Source: Flavipsychrobacter sp. (lineage in GTDB: Bacteria; Bacteroidota; Bacteroidia; Chitinophagales; Chitinophagaceae). From it: a DNA stretch of 64,000 nucleotides. How positions within the stretch are numbered: position 1 is the first letter of the stretch; the number at the start of each line of letters is the position of its first letter. Below the pieces are notes generated by a model. That model had not been told where the DNA came from. It was given only the letters and a program-made list of their open reading frames with translations, and did no database searches. Of this stretch, positions 46,082 to 55,048 are shown in pieces. The stretch covers positions 124,001-188,000 of the forward strand of contig JAEUVF010000014.1 of assembly GCA_016787265.1 (NCBI GenBank). The letters run 5' to 3'. The translations under genes and the position numbers were made by a program.

Positions 46082-49000
46082 CTGCTTCGTCTACCGTTTC
46101 CTCCAGTTCTTCGGAATCTTTTCCTCTGCGGACACGTACAACCGGATTCTCTGAAGTGCCGGTAACGGTCATGGGTATACCAATAATACCCAGGGGAGGC
46201 AGACCCAGGCGGAAGCGCAAATTCAATTGTCCGTCCAGTGAAACCTGTCCTTCTACCCGTGGGCGGAATCCGAATATCCGCATTCTCGTTCTCTCAATTG
46301 TTATAAGGTTATTGTTTATAGAAGAATTAATTACAACTGCTTTCAGTTGCGGATTATTGATGCTGTCTTTGCCACTTGCTTTACTAACCGCATTGAATAG
46401 TTTCAATCCTTTTATCTCAACATTTTCCAGGATGAGTTTACCTTTTCCTTTCAAAGATGGATATACCGGATCCATTTGTTCATTGATTCGTCCGGATAAA
46501 AAGTAATCCATTGAAATCAGCCCTTTGGTATAGGCAGCGGATGGTGCCATTTCTCTGAACAGACTGATTTCTTCGTAAGCTTTTTTGACATCGAAAGAAT
46601 CGGCGCGGGTTTGAATTGAAAACCTTGCGGAGTAAGGGTTTTCAGGCTGGTAGTCAGCTTCCAGGAACACCCTGGCACCTGCAATCCGGGCGGTTGTCTG
46701 ACTAAGCTTGGCTACTCCTTTTTGTATTTGCAATTGGCCGGCTAGGTGATGCAGGCTGCTTGCTCCAAACTGAACGGTATCGATGGCGGCTTTCAGTATA
46801 AGATTAATTCCGTCCGGAAATAATAAAACCCCTGAACCTTCTTTGGCCGTTGAAGTACTGTCTGACAGAGTTGTTGCTTCAAAAGCTGTGAAATCATCCA
46901 GTTGCAAATGTTTGCCTGTAACTGCTAAAATGCCTTTTAATTCAGATTGATTCATAAGATACCCGACTATTTGCTGCACATCTCCTTCCAAATTCAGTTT
47001 ATTCTTTTTATACTGCAGGATGGTGTTTTTCAGCCAGGCATGTTCCTGGTTGAATTCCAATCGAAGCGATGGGAATACAAAGGGCGCAGGATAGGCAATG
47101 CTGCGCAGATGTAATTGTTCTGCCTGCAGGTATCCTTTTTGCCGGAGGTTTCTGTATCGTTTTTTCTCTATATCCGATACGCGTCCGCCCAGATCCAGGT
47201 TCATTTCCAGCTTACCACCAAGCCGGAAATCATCAAGTGCCAGGAGCTGGTAAAGGCTGTCCAGGTTCAGCGTTCCTTTTGCTGCAATTTGGTAATGGAT
47301 GTCTTGCAGGTTTTCCAGATTACCTGTCAATTCAAAAGGTTGATTATTGAATTCAAATTTGGCTGTTGGAATCGAAATCCTCAGGTCTTTGGAATTGCCA
47401 GTACTGGATTCAATGGATGTTTTAATAAAAATATTATCAAGGACGCTTGCTGAAAAAGGGGTTTGAATTCGTCCAGCTTTCCATTGGAGCTGAGCAGCCG
47501 TTACAGGGAAGGCATTTTTATCCTTGTTTAGCTCACCTGTAGCATCGATTTGCATGTTAAGCTCCCCTTCATAACGGTAACCCTCAAGTGGAAATACCTG
47601 GTTCATTTCCTTCATGGGAAGGGTTGCCTTTCCGGAAATTTTCATGTTTGAAGGAAACAGCCCATCCAGCTGTGCTGTCATTTCCATCTGACCAGAGCCT
47701 GGTTTTGCTTTGAATTCCTGAATTTTTAAATGAATGTCCTGCCAATTGGATCCTTTAAGGTTAGATTCAATGCTGGCAGAAATTTCAGCAACCGCCAAAG
47801 GCAATTGTTGGAATTTAATCTTGCCTTTTTCCAGGCGCGCATTGAGCTGATAGGAGGGTACAGACAGCAATATAGTGTCCGGGCGAAAATTGGAAGGATT
47901 CTGTCCTCTTTTCAGTTGACCATCGATGTTTGCCTGAACTGCTAATTTACCAGCGATGTCAACATCGTTCAGTCCAAGCGCCTGGTCTAATAACTGCAGT
48001 TCCATCGTGCTTTTGATATCCGCCTGGATGATTGGGTTTTCGAATCCCAGTACCTGTCCTTTGATTTGGCTGCTATCTCCATCCAGTGTGAAAAATAAGC
48101 GATCGATTTTTACCAGCATGCTGTCGGGATCCAGCCGGGGCAGGTAGAGCTCAGTCTTCATTTGAACATTCCGTAAAGGCTTAGGTGCACTTTTATGTTG
48201 TATACTTCCATCGTTAATCAGACAGGAAATATGCATGTCGGGTGCTTCGCCGGTACCGGCTCTGTAAGCGCCTTTCAGATCCAGGGTTACTTTACTTTTT
48301 CCGGTGATGCGGGTATCCTTAAACCAGCTGTCGTACCCTGGTGGTAAAACTGAGAATATATGTTTAAAGTCTGTTGAGCCCGATACAAGACTTAGGTCAA
48401 TAGCATAGCCATCCCGCACGAAAAAAAGTGTTCCGGAAAAGTCAACCGGTAATTGATTGATCAGGATATCATTTTTTTGAAAGCGTAAGGCCAGTGAATA
48501 GGTATTTACACCTGTAATTAATTCAGCATCCACACTGCGTTGATCCAGGTATCGGGTACCATTGTATTCAACACTCATGGATTTTGCGTGAAGCGAGGAG
48601 GTGAGATCAAACTCTTCCTGGTCCAGCATGCCTCTTCCTTCATATGAAAATTGATTGGATTCTATTAACAAGGGAATAGAGGCATCCTCATAATAAAGCG
48701 AACAATCCGAAAAATATATTCCCTGTATCTGTAAACTCGTTCCTCCGGACGTTTTCACTGCTGTAGTATCCGTTACCTTTTTTCCTTTATAGATTGCATA
48801 ATTGGCTCTTCCATCTTTGTCAACTAAAACTTTCACCTGGGCCCGCTCAATAAAAAACTGATCAACTTCGAGATCGTCTTGAAAGATCGACGCCAGATTA
48901 ATCCCAAAACTCAGGCTTTTACCTGCCATCAGGGTATCTTTCTCAAAAGGTACTGCCCCGGTTAAGGAGAAATCTTTTAGTGTAAGTGTCAGCCTCGGGA

Positions 49001-49187
49001 AATGGCTGAAAAATCCAATCTGGACTTTTTTAAAATCGACCTGGCTTTCCACCGTTTGGTTGATCCAGGTTTTGATTGATTGTTCGATCCGATCTGCGAA
49101 AAGCAAAGGAAGCAGGTATAGTAGTGCCAATATGCTGCCTAATGAAATACCTGCTGTTATTGCCACTCTTCTCATTCTAACGCTCAT
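46059..49187 (-). CDS. AsmA family protein
   Basis: This 1042-residue protein has an N-terminal membrane anchor (AGISLGSILALLYLLPLLF). The AsmA N-terminal pattern follows (IEQSIKTWINQTVESQVDFKKVQIGFFSHFPRLTLTLKDFSLTG), and a long beta-rich body. The C-terminal AsmA_2-like part contains KGKGKLILENVEIKGLKLF and ends with RLGLPPLGIIGIPMTVTGTSENPVVRV. AsmA-like proteins span the periplasm and are linked to phospholipid transport and outer-membrane assembly. It follows the alpha/beta hydrolase gene by 16 bp, probably in one transcript, and its 3' end is antisense to the end of oxyR. Confidence 0.87.
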   Translation of the reverse strand: MSVRMRRVAITAGISLGSILALLYLLPLLFADRIEQSIKTWINQTVESQVDFKKVQIGFFSHFPRLTLTLKDFSLTGAVPFEKDTLMAGKSLSFGINLASIFQDDLEVDQFFIERAQVKVLVDKDGRANYAIYKGKKVTDTTAVKTSGGTSLQIQGIYFSDCSLYYEDASIPLLIESNQFSYEGRGMLDQEEFDLTSSLHAKSMSVEYNGTRYLDQRSVDAELITGVNTYSLALRFQKNDILINQLPVDFSGTLFFVRDGYAIDLSLVSGSTDFKHIFSVLPPGYDSWFKDTRITGKSKVTLDLKGAYRAGTGEAPDMHISCLINDGSIQHKSAPKPLRNVQMKTELYLPRLDPDSMLVKIDRLFFTLDGDSSQIKGQVLGFENPIIQADIKSTMELQLLDQALGLNDVDIAGKLAVQANIDGQLKRGQNPSNFRPDTILLSVPSYQLNARLEKGKIKFQQLPLAVAEISASIESNLKGSNWQDIHLKIQEFKAKPGSGQMEMTAQLDGLFPSNMKISGKATLPMKEMNQVFPLEGYRYEGELNMQIDATGELNKDKNAFPVTAAQLQWKAGRIQTPFSASVLDNIFIKTSIESSTGNSKDLRISIPTAKFEFNNQPFELTGNLENLQDIHYQIAAKGTLNLDSLYQLLALDDFRLGGKLEMNLDLGGRVSDIEKKRYRNLRQKGYLQAEQLHLRSIAYPAPFVFPSLRLEFNQEHAWLKNTILQYKKNKLNLEGDVQQIVGYLMNQSELKGILAVTGKHLQLDDFTAFEATTLSDSTSTAKEGSGVLLFPDGINLILKAAIDTVQFGASSLHHLAGQLQIQKGVAKLSQTTARIAGARVFLEADYQPENPYSARFSIQTRADSFDVKKAYEEISLFREMAPSAAYTKGLISMDYFLSGRINEQMDPVYPSLKGKGKLILENVEIKGLKLFNAVSKASGKDSINNPQLKAVVINSSINNNLITIERTRMRIFGFRPRVEGQVSLDGQLNLRFRLGLPPLGIIGIPMTVTGTSENPVVRVRRGKDSEELEETVDEAVNPPEQE

Positions 49188-49203
49188 ATTGGTCCAGGTA
49201 TAA

Positions 49204-50019
49204 TTAGTTCTCGTATTTTAAAACAGAATCGATCGCGGCTTGATATACGGGAAATTTTGTAAGATCATTATGAATTCCCCCTTCTATTGTTTCAAATTTA
49301 TCGGCAGCTTTTAAAAGCGGTTTCAGCCTGCTCGCATTGGAATAAGGAACAACACCATCATCTGTGCCCTGTAGTATCAGAATGGGAGCTTTGACCTGTT
49401 GGATGTACTGATAGGTTGGAAATTTCATTTTAATCATCCGGTTCACCGGGTAAATCGGAAGGTACCGACTGAACAGGGAAGTCATGCTGTAGTAGGGCGT
49501 TTCAAGAATCAGTGTTCTGGTGGCCGACTCGGTTGCAAGCCGGGTGGCGATTCCGGTCCCCAGGCTTTTACCATAAATAAAAATGCTGTCAGCATTGTAT
49601 CGGGATCTTGCCAGTTTATAGGTTTGCCTCGCGAACTGGTGAAGCTGTTCTTCGGTTAATGTTCCGGTGCTTTTACCAAAACCCGGATAATCGGGCATCC
49701 AGACTTCAAATCCCCTGCTGGTAAAGTAACTGGCGTATTTCGCGTAATAGCTGATATTTTTTTTATTGCCATGAAAATAAAGCACCGCCCCGGCTGCGCG
49801 TTTGTTGCTGTCTGCCCCTGGTAAAAAACGTACCAGGTTCATATTGACCCCTTCTTCCATAGGAATATTCAATTCAGTGAAAGGTTGCTCAAATGAATAG
49901 GGTTTCGCCCTGGTTAGCGGTTCCGGGTGAAACAAAAAATAATCCTGCAGATAATAGACTGCGATTCCAATCACTGCATACAACACCACCGCAATTTGAA
50001 TTCCTCTCATCCATTTCAT
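49204..50019 (-). CDS. Membrane-anchored alpha/beta hydrolase (S33/BEM46-like)
   Basis: This 271-residue protein has an N-terminal membrane segment (IQIAVVLYAVIGIAVYYLQ). The alpha/beta hydrolase features are LYFHGNKKNISYYAKY (oxyanion region), MPDYPGFGKSTG, the nucleophile elbow YGKSLGTGIATRLA, ILQGTDDGVVPY with the acid, and EGGIHNDLTKFP with the His. It is paralogous to the protein at 56159. Substrate unknown. It is probably co-transcribed with the AsmA-like gene. TATTTTTG-CCGG precedes its ATG. Confidence 0.88.
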   Translation of the reverse strand: MKWMRGIQIAVVLYAVIGIAVYYLQDYFLFHPEPLTRAKPYSFEQPFTELNIPMEEGVNMNLVRFLPGADSNKRAAGAVLYFHGNKKNISYYAKYASYFTSRGFEVWMPDYPGFGKSTGTLTEEQLHQFARQTYKLARSRYNADSIFIYGKSLGTGIATRLATESATRTLILETPYYSMTSLFSRYLPIYPVNRMIKMKFPTYQYIQQVKAPILILQGTDDGVVPYSNASRLKPLLKAADKFETIEGGIHNDLTKFPVYQAAIDSVLKYEN

Positions 50020-50023
50020 CCGG

Positions 50024-50031
50024 CAAAAATA
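50024..50031 (-). promoter_or_regulatory. TAnnTTTG (-7) box four bases before an alpha/beta hydrolase ATG
   Basis: On the minus strand TATTTTTG-CCGG-ATG. The 12 bases before the ATG match those before the histidine kinase gene (TATTTTTG-CCGGA-ATG) apart from one added base. Confidence 0.5.
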
Positions 50032-50098
50032 GGAAAGCCTGTTGCTCGTCTTGCAGGTAAATGAATTAATGCTAATTTGAATATGAAAATTATACTAT

Positions 50099-50852
50099 AT
50101 GAAAAGAGGTTTTTGTTTCCTGCTGTTGGTAATCGGCGTTATGGCTGTTTTGCAGGTACATGCGCAAACGGAAGGGCAGGAGGAGAAACTTAATCTGCCG
50201 GGGGATAACCTCAACCTCTATGCGGTGATGAAAATGTTCCAGGAATCGGAAACACTTGAAATATTTGAAAAGAAACTGAACGAAGAAGATAACCGGATCA
50301 ATAACCTGGACCTGAATGGAGATGATCAAATTGATTATATCAGGGTACTGGATGAGGTAGATGGGGATGTTAACCGGTGATGAAGTACTATATGGCAAGG
50401 ATTATATCATTGAGCCCAATATGACCGAAGGCGCTTCCAATGGCCGACCCAATCCCGGTTATACCGGCAAAACTCAAAAAATAGAAGACAAGATCATTGT
50501 TGCCAACTCCGTTCCTCAAACGGAAATTGCTACCTGGCCGGTGGTGGTATATATGTATCAGCCTACCTATGTAGTGTGGCATTCACCCTGGTATTATGGC
50601 TATTATCCACCCTGGCCAGCGCCCCGACCTACACCAAGCAAGCCTACTGTAACCAGGCCTGCGCCGGAACGACCAAGTCCAACAAGACCAAGTCCGACAA
50701 GACCCGCGCCTTCCAAACCGACTCCCGCCAAACCTGGAGTGGAACGTCCGGCTACCAGGCCCACGAGACCAGTTACGAAGCCTGCACCCTCTACACGTCC
50801 GGCGGCAAAACCGGCCGCCCGACCTGCAAAGAAACCGGGTGAGGGAGGTTAA
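50099..50852 (+). pseudogene. Secreted EF-hand-like / proline-rich protein gene, broken by an internal deletion
   Basis: The first frame (50099-50380) encodes a signal peptide (FCFLLLVIGVMAVLQVHAQ), LPGDNLNLYAVMKMFQ and a calcium-loop-like NNLDLNGDDQIDYIRVLDE, then stops. The second frame (to 50852) resumes with GDEVLYGKDYIIEPN, WPVVVYMYQPTYVVWHSPWYYGYYPPWP and a Pro/Arg/Lys-rich tail. From memory, Bacteroidota homologues run through both parts in one frame, with about 30-40 residues (a VLQVPV...DVAVIEV-type stretch) between them. Here that stretch is missing and the frame shifts near 50370. An out-of-frame deletion is the simplest reading; two separate genes are less likely. Its end overlaps the convergent metallo-beta-lactamase gene by 4 bp. 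Confidence 0.72.
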
Positions 50853-52045
50853 TGATCCACACTGATAACGCGGGTGATCAGCCACTGGTCACCCTCTTTT
50901 TTCCACACCATAATATTTTTAAAACTGCCACAATCCATTTTCTTATTTTCTATATGGCAGAATTGATGGCGGTTGATCTGGATTGCACCTGAACCCGGAA
51001 CAGGATATACTTCCAGTGTACCAGCTTCCATATCCCGGCGAAATCCGGTCTCTGTATTTCTTTCGAATAGCTGTTTCATTTTTATCCGGGTCTGAACATA
51101 ATTGTCCTTCCCCCCTTTGTCGTGATAGAATTCAAGGTCTGCTGAAAAATAGGTCATGACCTCTTCCAGCTGACGACGATTAAATGCATCGAAAAAGGCA
51201 CTGTCCAATTTCTGAATCAACTGGTATAAACTATCCTGTTGGTGTATGGCAGTAGTTTTTTCGGTGACAGGTACATCGAACAGGGTGGCGGTGAATTCAA
51301 GCAGGGCCCCATTTCCGGCAGGACCATGGCCGGGCACTACGGTTGTTAGTTCCGGATAGGCAGTCTGCACAGCCCGAATGGTCTTTGACCAACTGGTAAT
51401 ATTGGCGTCACCTACAAACCCAAATCCCGCATTGAGCGCTTTAACCAGGCAGCCTCCAAATAAAGCCTTGTATTCAGGAATATAACTGACGATATTATCT
51501 TTTGTATGTCCTTCTCCGAAATAGCGGTTTATAACCTGTCTGCCATTCAACTGGAGTTGTTGTTCGTCTTTGAAAACCTGCTGAGGTAACGGACTGCCAG
51601 CTGCTTTTGCAAGGGCTCGGGTCCGTTCATTTGAAATGGAAAGAATGCCTGCTTTATGAAACACTTCCAATCCAGCCAGACAATCATTGTGAAAATGATT
51701 CACAACAACCGCTTTTACGTGGATCTTCCATTTTTTTCGAAGCAACCGGATGAGCTCAATACTTGCTGTATCGGATGCGGGTGTATCAAAAACAATAGCC
51801 GAATCTCCGCTTATATAGATCATCCCATTGCAACCAACTTTTCCCCAGCTATCGGTTTTCAGATATGATTCATGCACATAAAGATTAGGCTGAATCCTGG
51901 TGATCTTCAGGTGTGCGGATTCATATGGTTTCGGTTGTGCCTGTGTGTTATAGCCTGTTAAAAGCCAAACTGCAACCAGTAATATGCTACAAATACAGGT
52001 CCATCCAGGCAAGGAGTTTTTGTTCAAATAAGGAGGCTTCTTCAT
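50849..52045 (-). CDS. B1-type metallo-beta-lactamase fused to an NTF2-like (DUF4440) domain
   Basis: The 398-residue protein has a signal peptide (CICSILLVAVWLLTGYNTQAQ). The metallo-beta-lactamase domain (about 40-255) carries the subclass B1 zinc ligands: HFHND (H117, H119, D121), GEGHTKDNIV (H180), FGGCLVKA (C199) and VVPGHG (H240). A C-terminal SnoaL/NTF2-like domain follows (about 270-398: DSAFFDAFNRRQLEEVMTYF ... DQWLITRVISVDH). The ligand set predicts a di-zinc hydrolase in the periplasm; activity on beta-lactams is not assured. The chosen start overlaps the 3' end of the upstream hydrolase gene by 59 bp on the same strand. Confidence 0.88.
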   Translation of the reverse strand: MKKPPYLNKNSLPGWTCICSILLVAVWLLTGYNTQAQPKPYESAHLKITRIQPNLYVHESYLKTDSWGKVGCNGMIYISGDSAIVFDTPASDTASIELIRLLRKKWKIHVKAVVVNHFHNDCLAGLEVFHKAGILSISNERTRALAKAAGSPLPQQVFKDEQQLQLNGRQVINRYFGEGHTKDNIVSYIPEYKALFGGCLVKALNAGFGFVGDANITSWSKTIRAVQTAYPELTTVVPGHGPAGNGALLEFTATLFDVPVTEKTTAIHQQDSLYQLIQKLDSAFFDAFNRRQLEEVMTYFSADLEFYHDKGGKDNYVQTRIKMKQLFERNTETGFRRDMEAGTLEVYPVPGSGAIQINRHQFCHIENKKMDCGSFKNIMVWKKEGDQWLITRVISVDH

Positions 52046-52847
52046 ATGGAGGGTTATGTGCGCTGTGTTCAAATATTTCAAGTGTGATGTCGGAAAACTG
52101 TTTACTTATGCTGGTCCATTGATCAGCAGGACCCGCCAGGTAGTCGTATTTGCCTTGTGCAAGCCATACCGGTACATAGAAATCATTGAGGCCCTGAGTC
52201 ATTTCAATATCTCTGAAAACTATGCCCCACAAATAATCAATGGCCGGCATATTGGTATACACATCTTTCCAGAATTCGCCGGCATCTATTTCCAAATTTA
52301 ACCAGCTCTTGGGTGCAAGTGCCAGGTTGTACAGGAGGAATGATTTATCCGGTTCGGCTTCGATAGCTGCTGGCAAGGCTTCCATATTAGCCCTGAATGT
52401 GTTGATCCGTTCTGGCTCTGCCAGGGTTTCGAAATGAAGATCTGCCAGTGCATGATTCTCCGTAGAGAGGGAGGTGGCCATACCAGATAGTATTACCCCC
52501 TTGACATGATCAGCATATTTTTTAGCATATTCCAATGCCATATAACCATGCCCGCTATGACCAACAATCCAGAACCTGGTCCATCCCAGATCACTGCGTA
52601 GCGCTTCTATATCTTCTATGATCTCATCCAGCGCATACAACTCTTCTACAGTTTCTGTGCTTTCCGGAGCAATGCTAAATCCCCGGTGATCGGCAAAAAC
52701 AAATCCCAGTTTTTCTTTGATGGATGCGGAGAACAGTCGCTGATAAAAAAGTCTGCTCCCGATTACAAGAACTGGTTCACCGGAGCCTTCCTTAATATAG
52801 TGTAGCGTAAAGCCATCTCTTTCAATAGAGCCTTCCATGGTTTTCAT
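51987..52847 (-). CDS. Alpha/beta hydrolase
   Basis: This 286-residue protein without a signal sequence has the alpha/beta hydrolase layout: LHYIKEGSGEPVLVIGS, FADHRGFS, the nucleophile elbow VGHSGHGYMALEYA, GVILSGMA, VWLAQGKYDYLAG with the probable acid, and FEHSAHNPPYEE with the His. It looks like a proline-iminopeptidase or haloalkane-type hydrolase, but the substrate cannot be named. It runs into the MBL gene with a 59-bp overlap, so the two are probably co-transcribed and linked in translation. Confidence 0.87.
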   Translation of the reverse strand: MKTMEGSIERDGFTLHYIKEGSGEPVLVIGSRLFYQRLFSASIKEKLGFVFADHRGFSIAPESTETVEELYALDEIIEDIEALRSDLGWTRFWIVGHSGHGYMALEYAKKYADHVKGVILSGMATSLSTENHALADLHFETLAEPERINTFRANMEALPAAIEAEPDKSFLLYNLALAPKSWLNLEIDAGEFWKDVYTNMPAIDYLWGIVFRDIEMTQGLNDFYVPVWLAQGKYDYLAGPADQWTSISKQFSDITLEIFEHSAHNPPYEEASLFEQKLLAWMDLYL

Positions 52848-52946
52848 ATTGGACCTTGCTTTTGGGTACGGTAATTTCGGATAGTTTCACAAACAGTGCG
52901 CAATATACTACAGCAACGGTTTACTCGGGATGTAAGTGGCAAGCAG

Positions 52947-54098
52947 TTATTCACATGACCTCGTAATCAGTTTCATGATTTCACCAATTTGCTGATTCGC
53001 CCAACGGGTAACAACAACCAGTTCATTTTTATAATCAATTATGATATAATTACCACCATATCCTGCTGCATAATATAATTCAGCAGGCGCTCCTTTCAAT
53101 GACTGATCACTGTTGTTCCACCATAGATATCCGTAAGCCTTGTTTGCCGGTGATGGTGCCAGCGCCTGCCTGATCCAGTTTTCCGATAGCAACTGTTTGT
53201 TTTTCCATTTTCCTTTTCGCAGGAAGAGCAATCCATAACGCGCCTGGTCCAATGCATGAATAAACATACCTCCTCCAAAATGACCACCTCCACTCACAGA
53301 CTGAACCTGAAATCCATCCATCGTCACCCAGGAATTGGAGTATCCATACCATCTCCAGGTGGTGGAAGCGCCAATCGGATCCTGGATCTGTTCTTTTAAT
53401 ACCTGTGGCAATGGTTTCCTCCATACCTGCAGGAGAGAATACGCCAGCAGGTTTACACGGATATCATTGTAATTATAAAATGTTCCCGGTTCATGGAGTT
53501 TTCTGTTTTTCCAATCGTCAATGGTTCCTTCGCGGGGAGGCCTGTCGGCCCAGTCCTGCTGCCCGAATAATTCACCCGACCAATCAGAGCTTTGATTTAA
53601 TAAATGTTCCCAGGTGATCTTACTGTTATGCGGACTTTCAAAGGATCCATCCCATACGTATTTATTCACTCTGTCATTGGTAGAACGGATCAGTCCCTGG
53701 TCCACTGCAAGTCCGGCAATAGTTGATAAATAACTTTTGGTAACACTGAAGGTCATATCCACCCGTTCAATATCTCCCCAGCTGGCAACAATATATCCTT
53801 TTCTGATTACCAGTCCGGCTGCTTTTCCTCTATCTTTCATTGGTCCCAGTATCTGATACCCCGGCTCCCGCTGATAGGATTTGTAAGCCGCAATACGCAG
53901 GTCGGTATCCAGATCTGATTCAGACCGTTTGGCCAGCGCAACGGCACTGTCCAGCAGTTGCTGGTTCATGCCCAGTTTACTGGCCGGCTGCCGGATCCAG
54001 TTGCTGTCGGGATAGTATAGCTGCTGCGCAAAGGAAGAAAGCCCCAAACAGGTAATTGTCAATTGAAGCAGTAGTATCCGCAGGGTGATATTTTTCAT
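52947..54098 (-). CDS. Secreted serine hydrolase (class C beta-lactamase/PBP-like)
   Basis: This 383-residue protein has a signal peptide (ILLLQLTITCLGLSSFAQ). The beta-lactamase/transpeptidase-like fold shows the SxxK motif SVTK (in TFSVTKSYLSTIAGL), the YxN motif YNYND and a late GYGG in place of the KTG/HxG box. I chose the ATG at 54098, which directly precedes the signal peptide; the longer frame adds an unlikely leader. It may act as a peptidase or esterase, or as a penicillin-recognising enzyme. It lies next to the MBL and alpha/beta hydrolase genes on the same strand, about 100 bp upstream. Confidence 0.88.
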   Translation of the reverse strand: MKNITLRILLLQLTITCLGLSSFAQQLYYPDSNWIRQPASKLGMNQQLLDSAVALAKRSESDLDTDLRIAAYKSYQREPGYQILGPMKDRGKAAGLVIRKGYIVASWGDIERVDMTFSVTKSYLSTIAGLAVDQGLIRSTNDRVNKYVWDGSFESPHNSKITWEHLLNQSSDWSGELFGQQDWADRPPREGTIDDWKNRKLHEPGTFYNYNDIRVNLLAYSLLQVWRKPLPQVLKEQIQDPIGASTTWRWYGYSNSWVTMDGFQVQSVSGGGHFGGGMFIHALDQARYGLLFLRKGKWKNKQLLSENWIRQALAPSPANKAYGYLWWNNSDQSLKGAPAELYYAAGYGGNYIIIDYKNELVVVTRWANQQIGEIMKLITRSCE

Positions 54099-54102
54099 GA
54101 AT

Positions 54103-54110
54103 GAAAGGTA
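54103..54110 (-). promoter_or_regulatory. TAnnTTTG-like box four bases before the serine hydrolase ATG
   Basis: On the minus strand TACCTTTC-ATTC-ATG. Seven of eight positions match the -7 consensus, at the same 4-base distance as before metG. Confidence 0.35.
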
Positions 54111-54192
54111 CAGCCGGGGGCTGAAAAAAAAATCGGGAATTCTGTAATGCAGGATCAGGTACTGCATCTATAGAAGTATAAAACCTGGAAAT

Positions 54193-55044
54193 ATGAACCT
54201 TCGAATCCTGCTTTGTACGGTGTTTTATTTGGGAATACAGTTTACTTCCCTTGCCCAATATGCATTTAAATCAGAAGTGAGTGGAAAAGGCCCGGCACTG
54301 CTGCTGATCCCTGGCTATAGCTGTAGCGGAGAGGTCTGGAAAGAAACAGTAGCAGCACTCAGTACTTCTTACGAGTGTCATGTGTTGACACTTGCCGGTT
54401 TTGCCGGACAACCGGCTATTGATACACCTGTACTGAAAACAGTAAAAGGAGATATCATTCGCTATGTCAAAGATAAAAACTTACAAAAGCCTGCTCTGGT
54501 GGGACATAGCCTGGGGGCTTTTATGAGTATCTGGGTAGCTAGTGAAGCACCCGGACTTTTCGGAAAACTTATCTGTGTAGATGGCGTGCCTTTCATTTCT
54601 GCGCTGGGCAAACCTAAGATAACTGTTGATTCCATAAAGAACAATCCCGCATTCAATCCGGAAATGGTCATCCGTAATTTTCAGAACCTGCCTGATAAAG
54701 GTTTTGTTGATCGAACAGCCATGGCTATGCGCTGGCAGGTGGAGGACACTGCCAGGGCCAGGCAGATCGCTGTCTGGCAATATAACAGTGACCGTAAAAC
54801 GCTTGCCACCACCCTCATTGAAATGTCCACCACCGATCTTCGTGCGGCATTGAAGCAAATACCTCAGCCGGTATTTGTGATGGGCAGTATTTATCAGACA
54901 AAAGAGCAATCCGAACGCTGGCTTAAACTGCAATATGAGCAAACACCCAACCTGCTGATTAAAGTTGCAGACAGCAAACATTTCATCATGTATGATCAGC
55001 CGAATTGGTTTATCAGTGAATTAACTGCATTTTTAAACAAATAA
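54193..55044 (+). CDS. Secreted alpha/beta hydrolase
   Basis: This 283-residue protein has a signal peptide (ILLCTVFYLGIQFTSLAQ). The alpha/beta hydrolase motifs are ALLLIPGYSCSGEVW (oxyanion region), TLAGFAGQPA, the nucleophile elbow LVGHSLGAFMSIWVA, and DSKHFIMYDQPNW with the catalytic His. The substrate is unknown. It precedes the second ECF sigma gene by 4 bp, and the three + genes (hydrolase, sigma, membrane protein) probably form one operon. Confidence 0.89.
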   Translation: MNLRILLCTVFYLGIQFTSLAQYAFKSEVSGKGPALLLIPGYSCSGEVWKETVAALSTSYECHVLTLAGFAGQPAIDTPVLKTVKGDIIRYVKDKNLQKPALVGHSLGAFMSIWVASEAPGLFGKLICVDGVPFISALGKPKITVDSIKNNPAFNPEMVIRNFQNLPDKGFVDRTAMAMRWQVEDTARARQIAVWQYNSDRKTLATTLIEMSTTDLRAALKQIPQPVFVMGSIYQTKEQSERWLKLQYEQTPNLLIKVADSKHFIMYDQPNWFISELTAFLNK

Positions 55045-55048
55045 GCAG

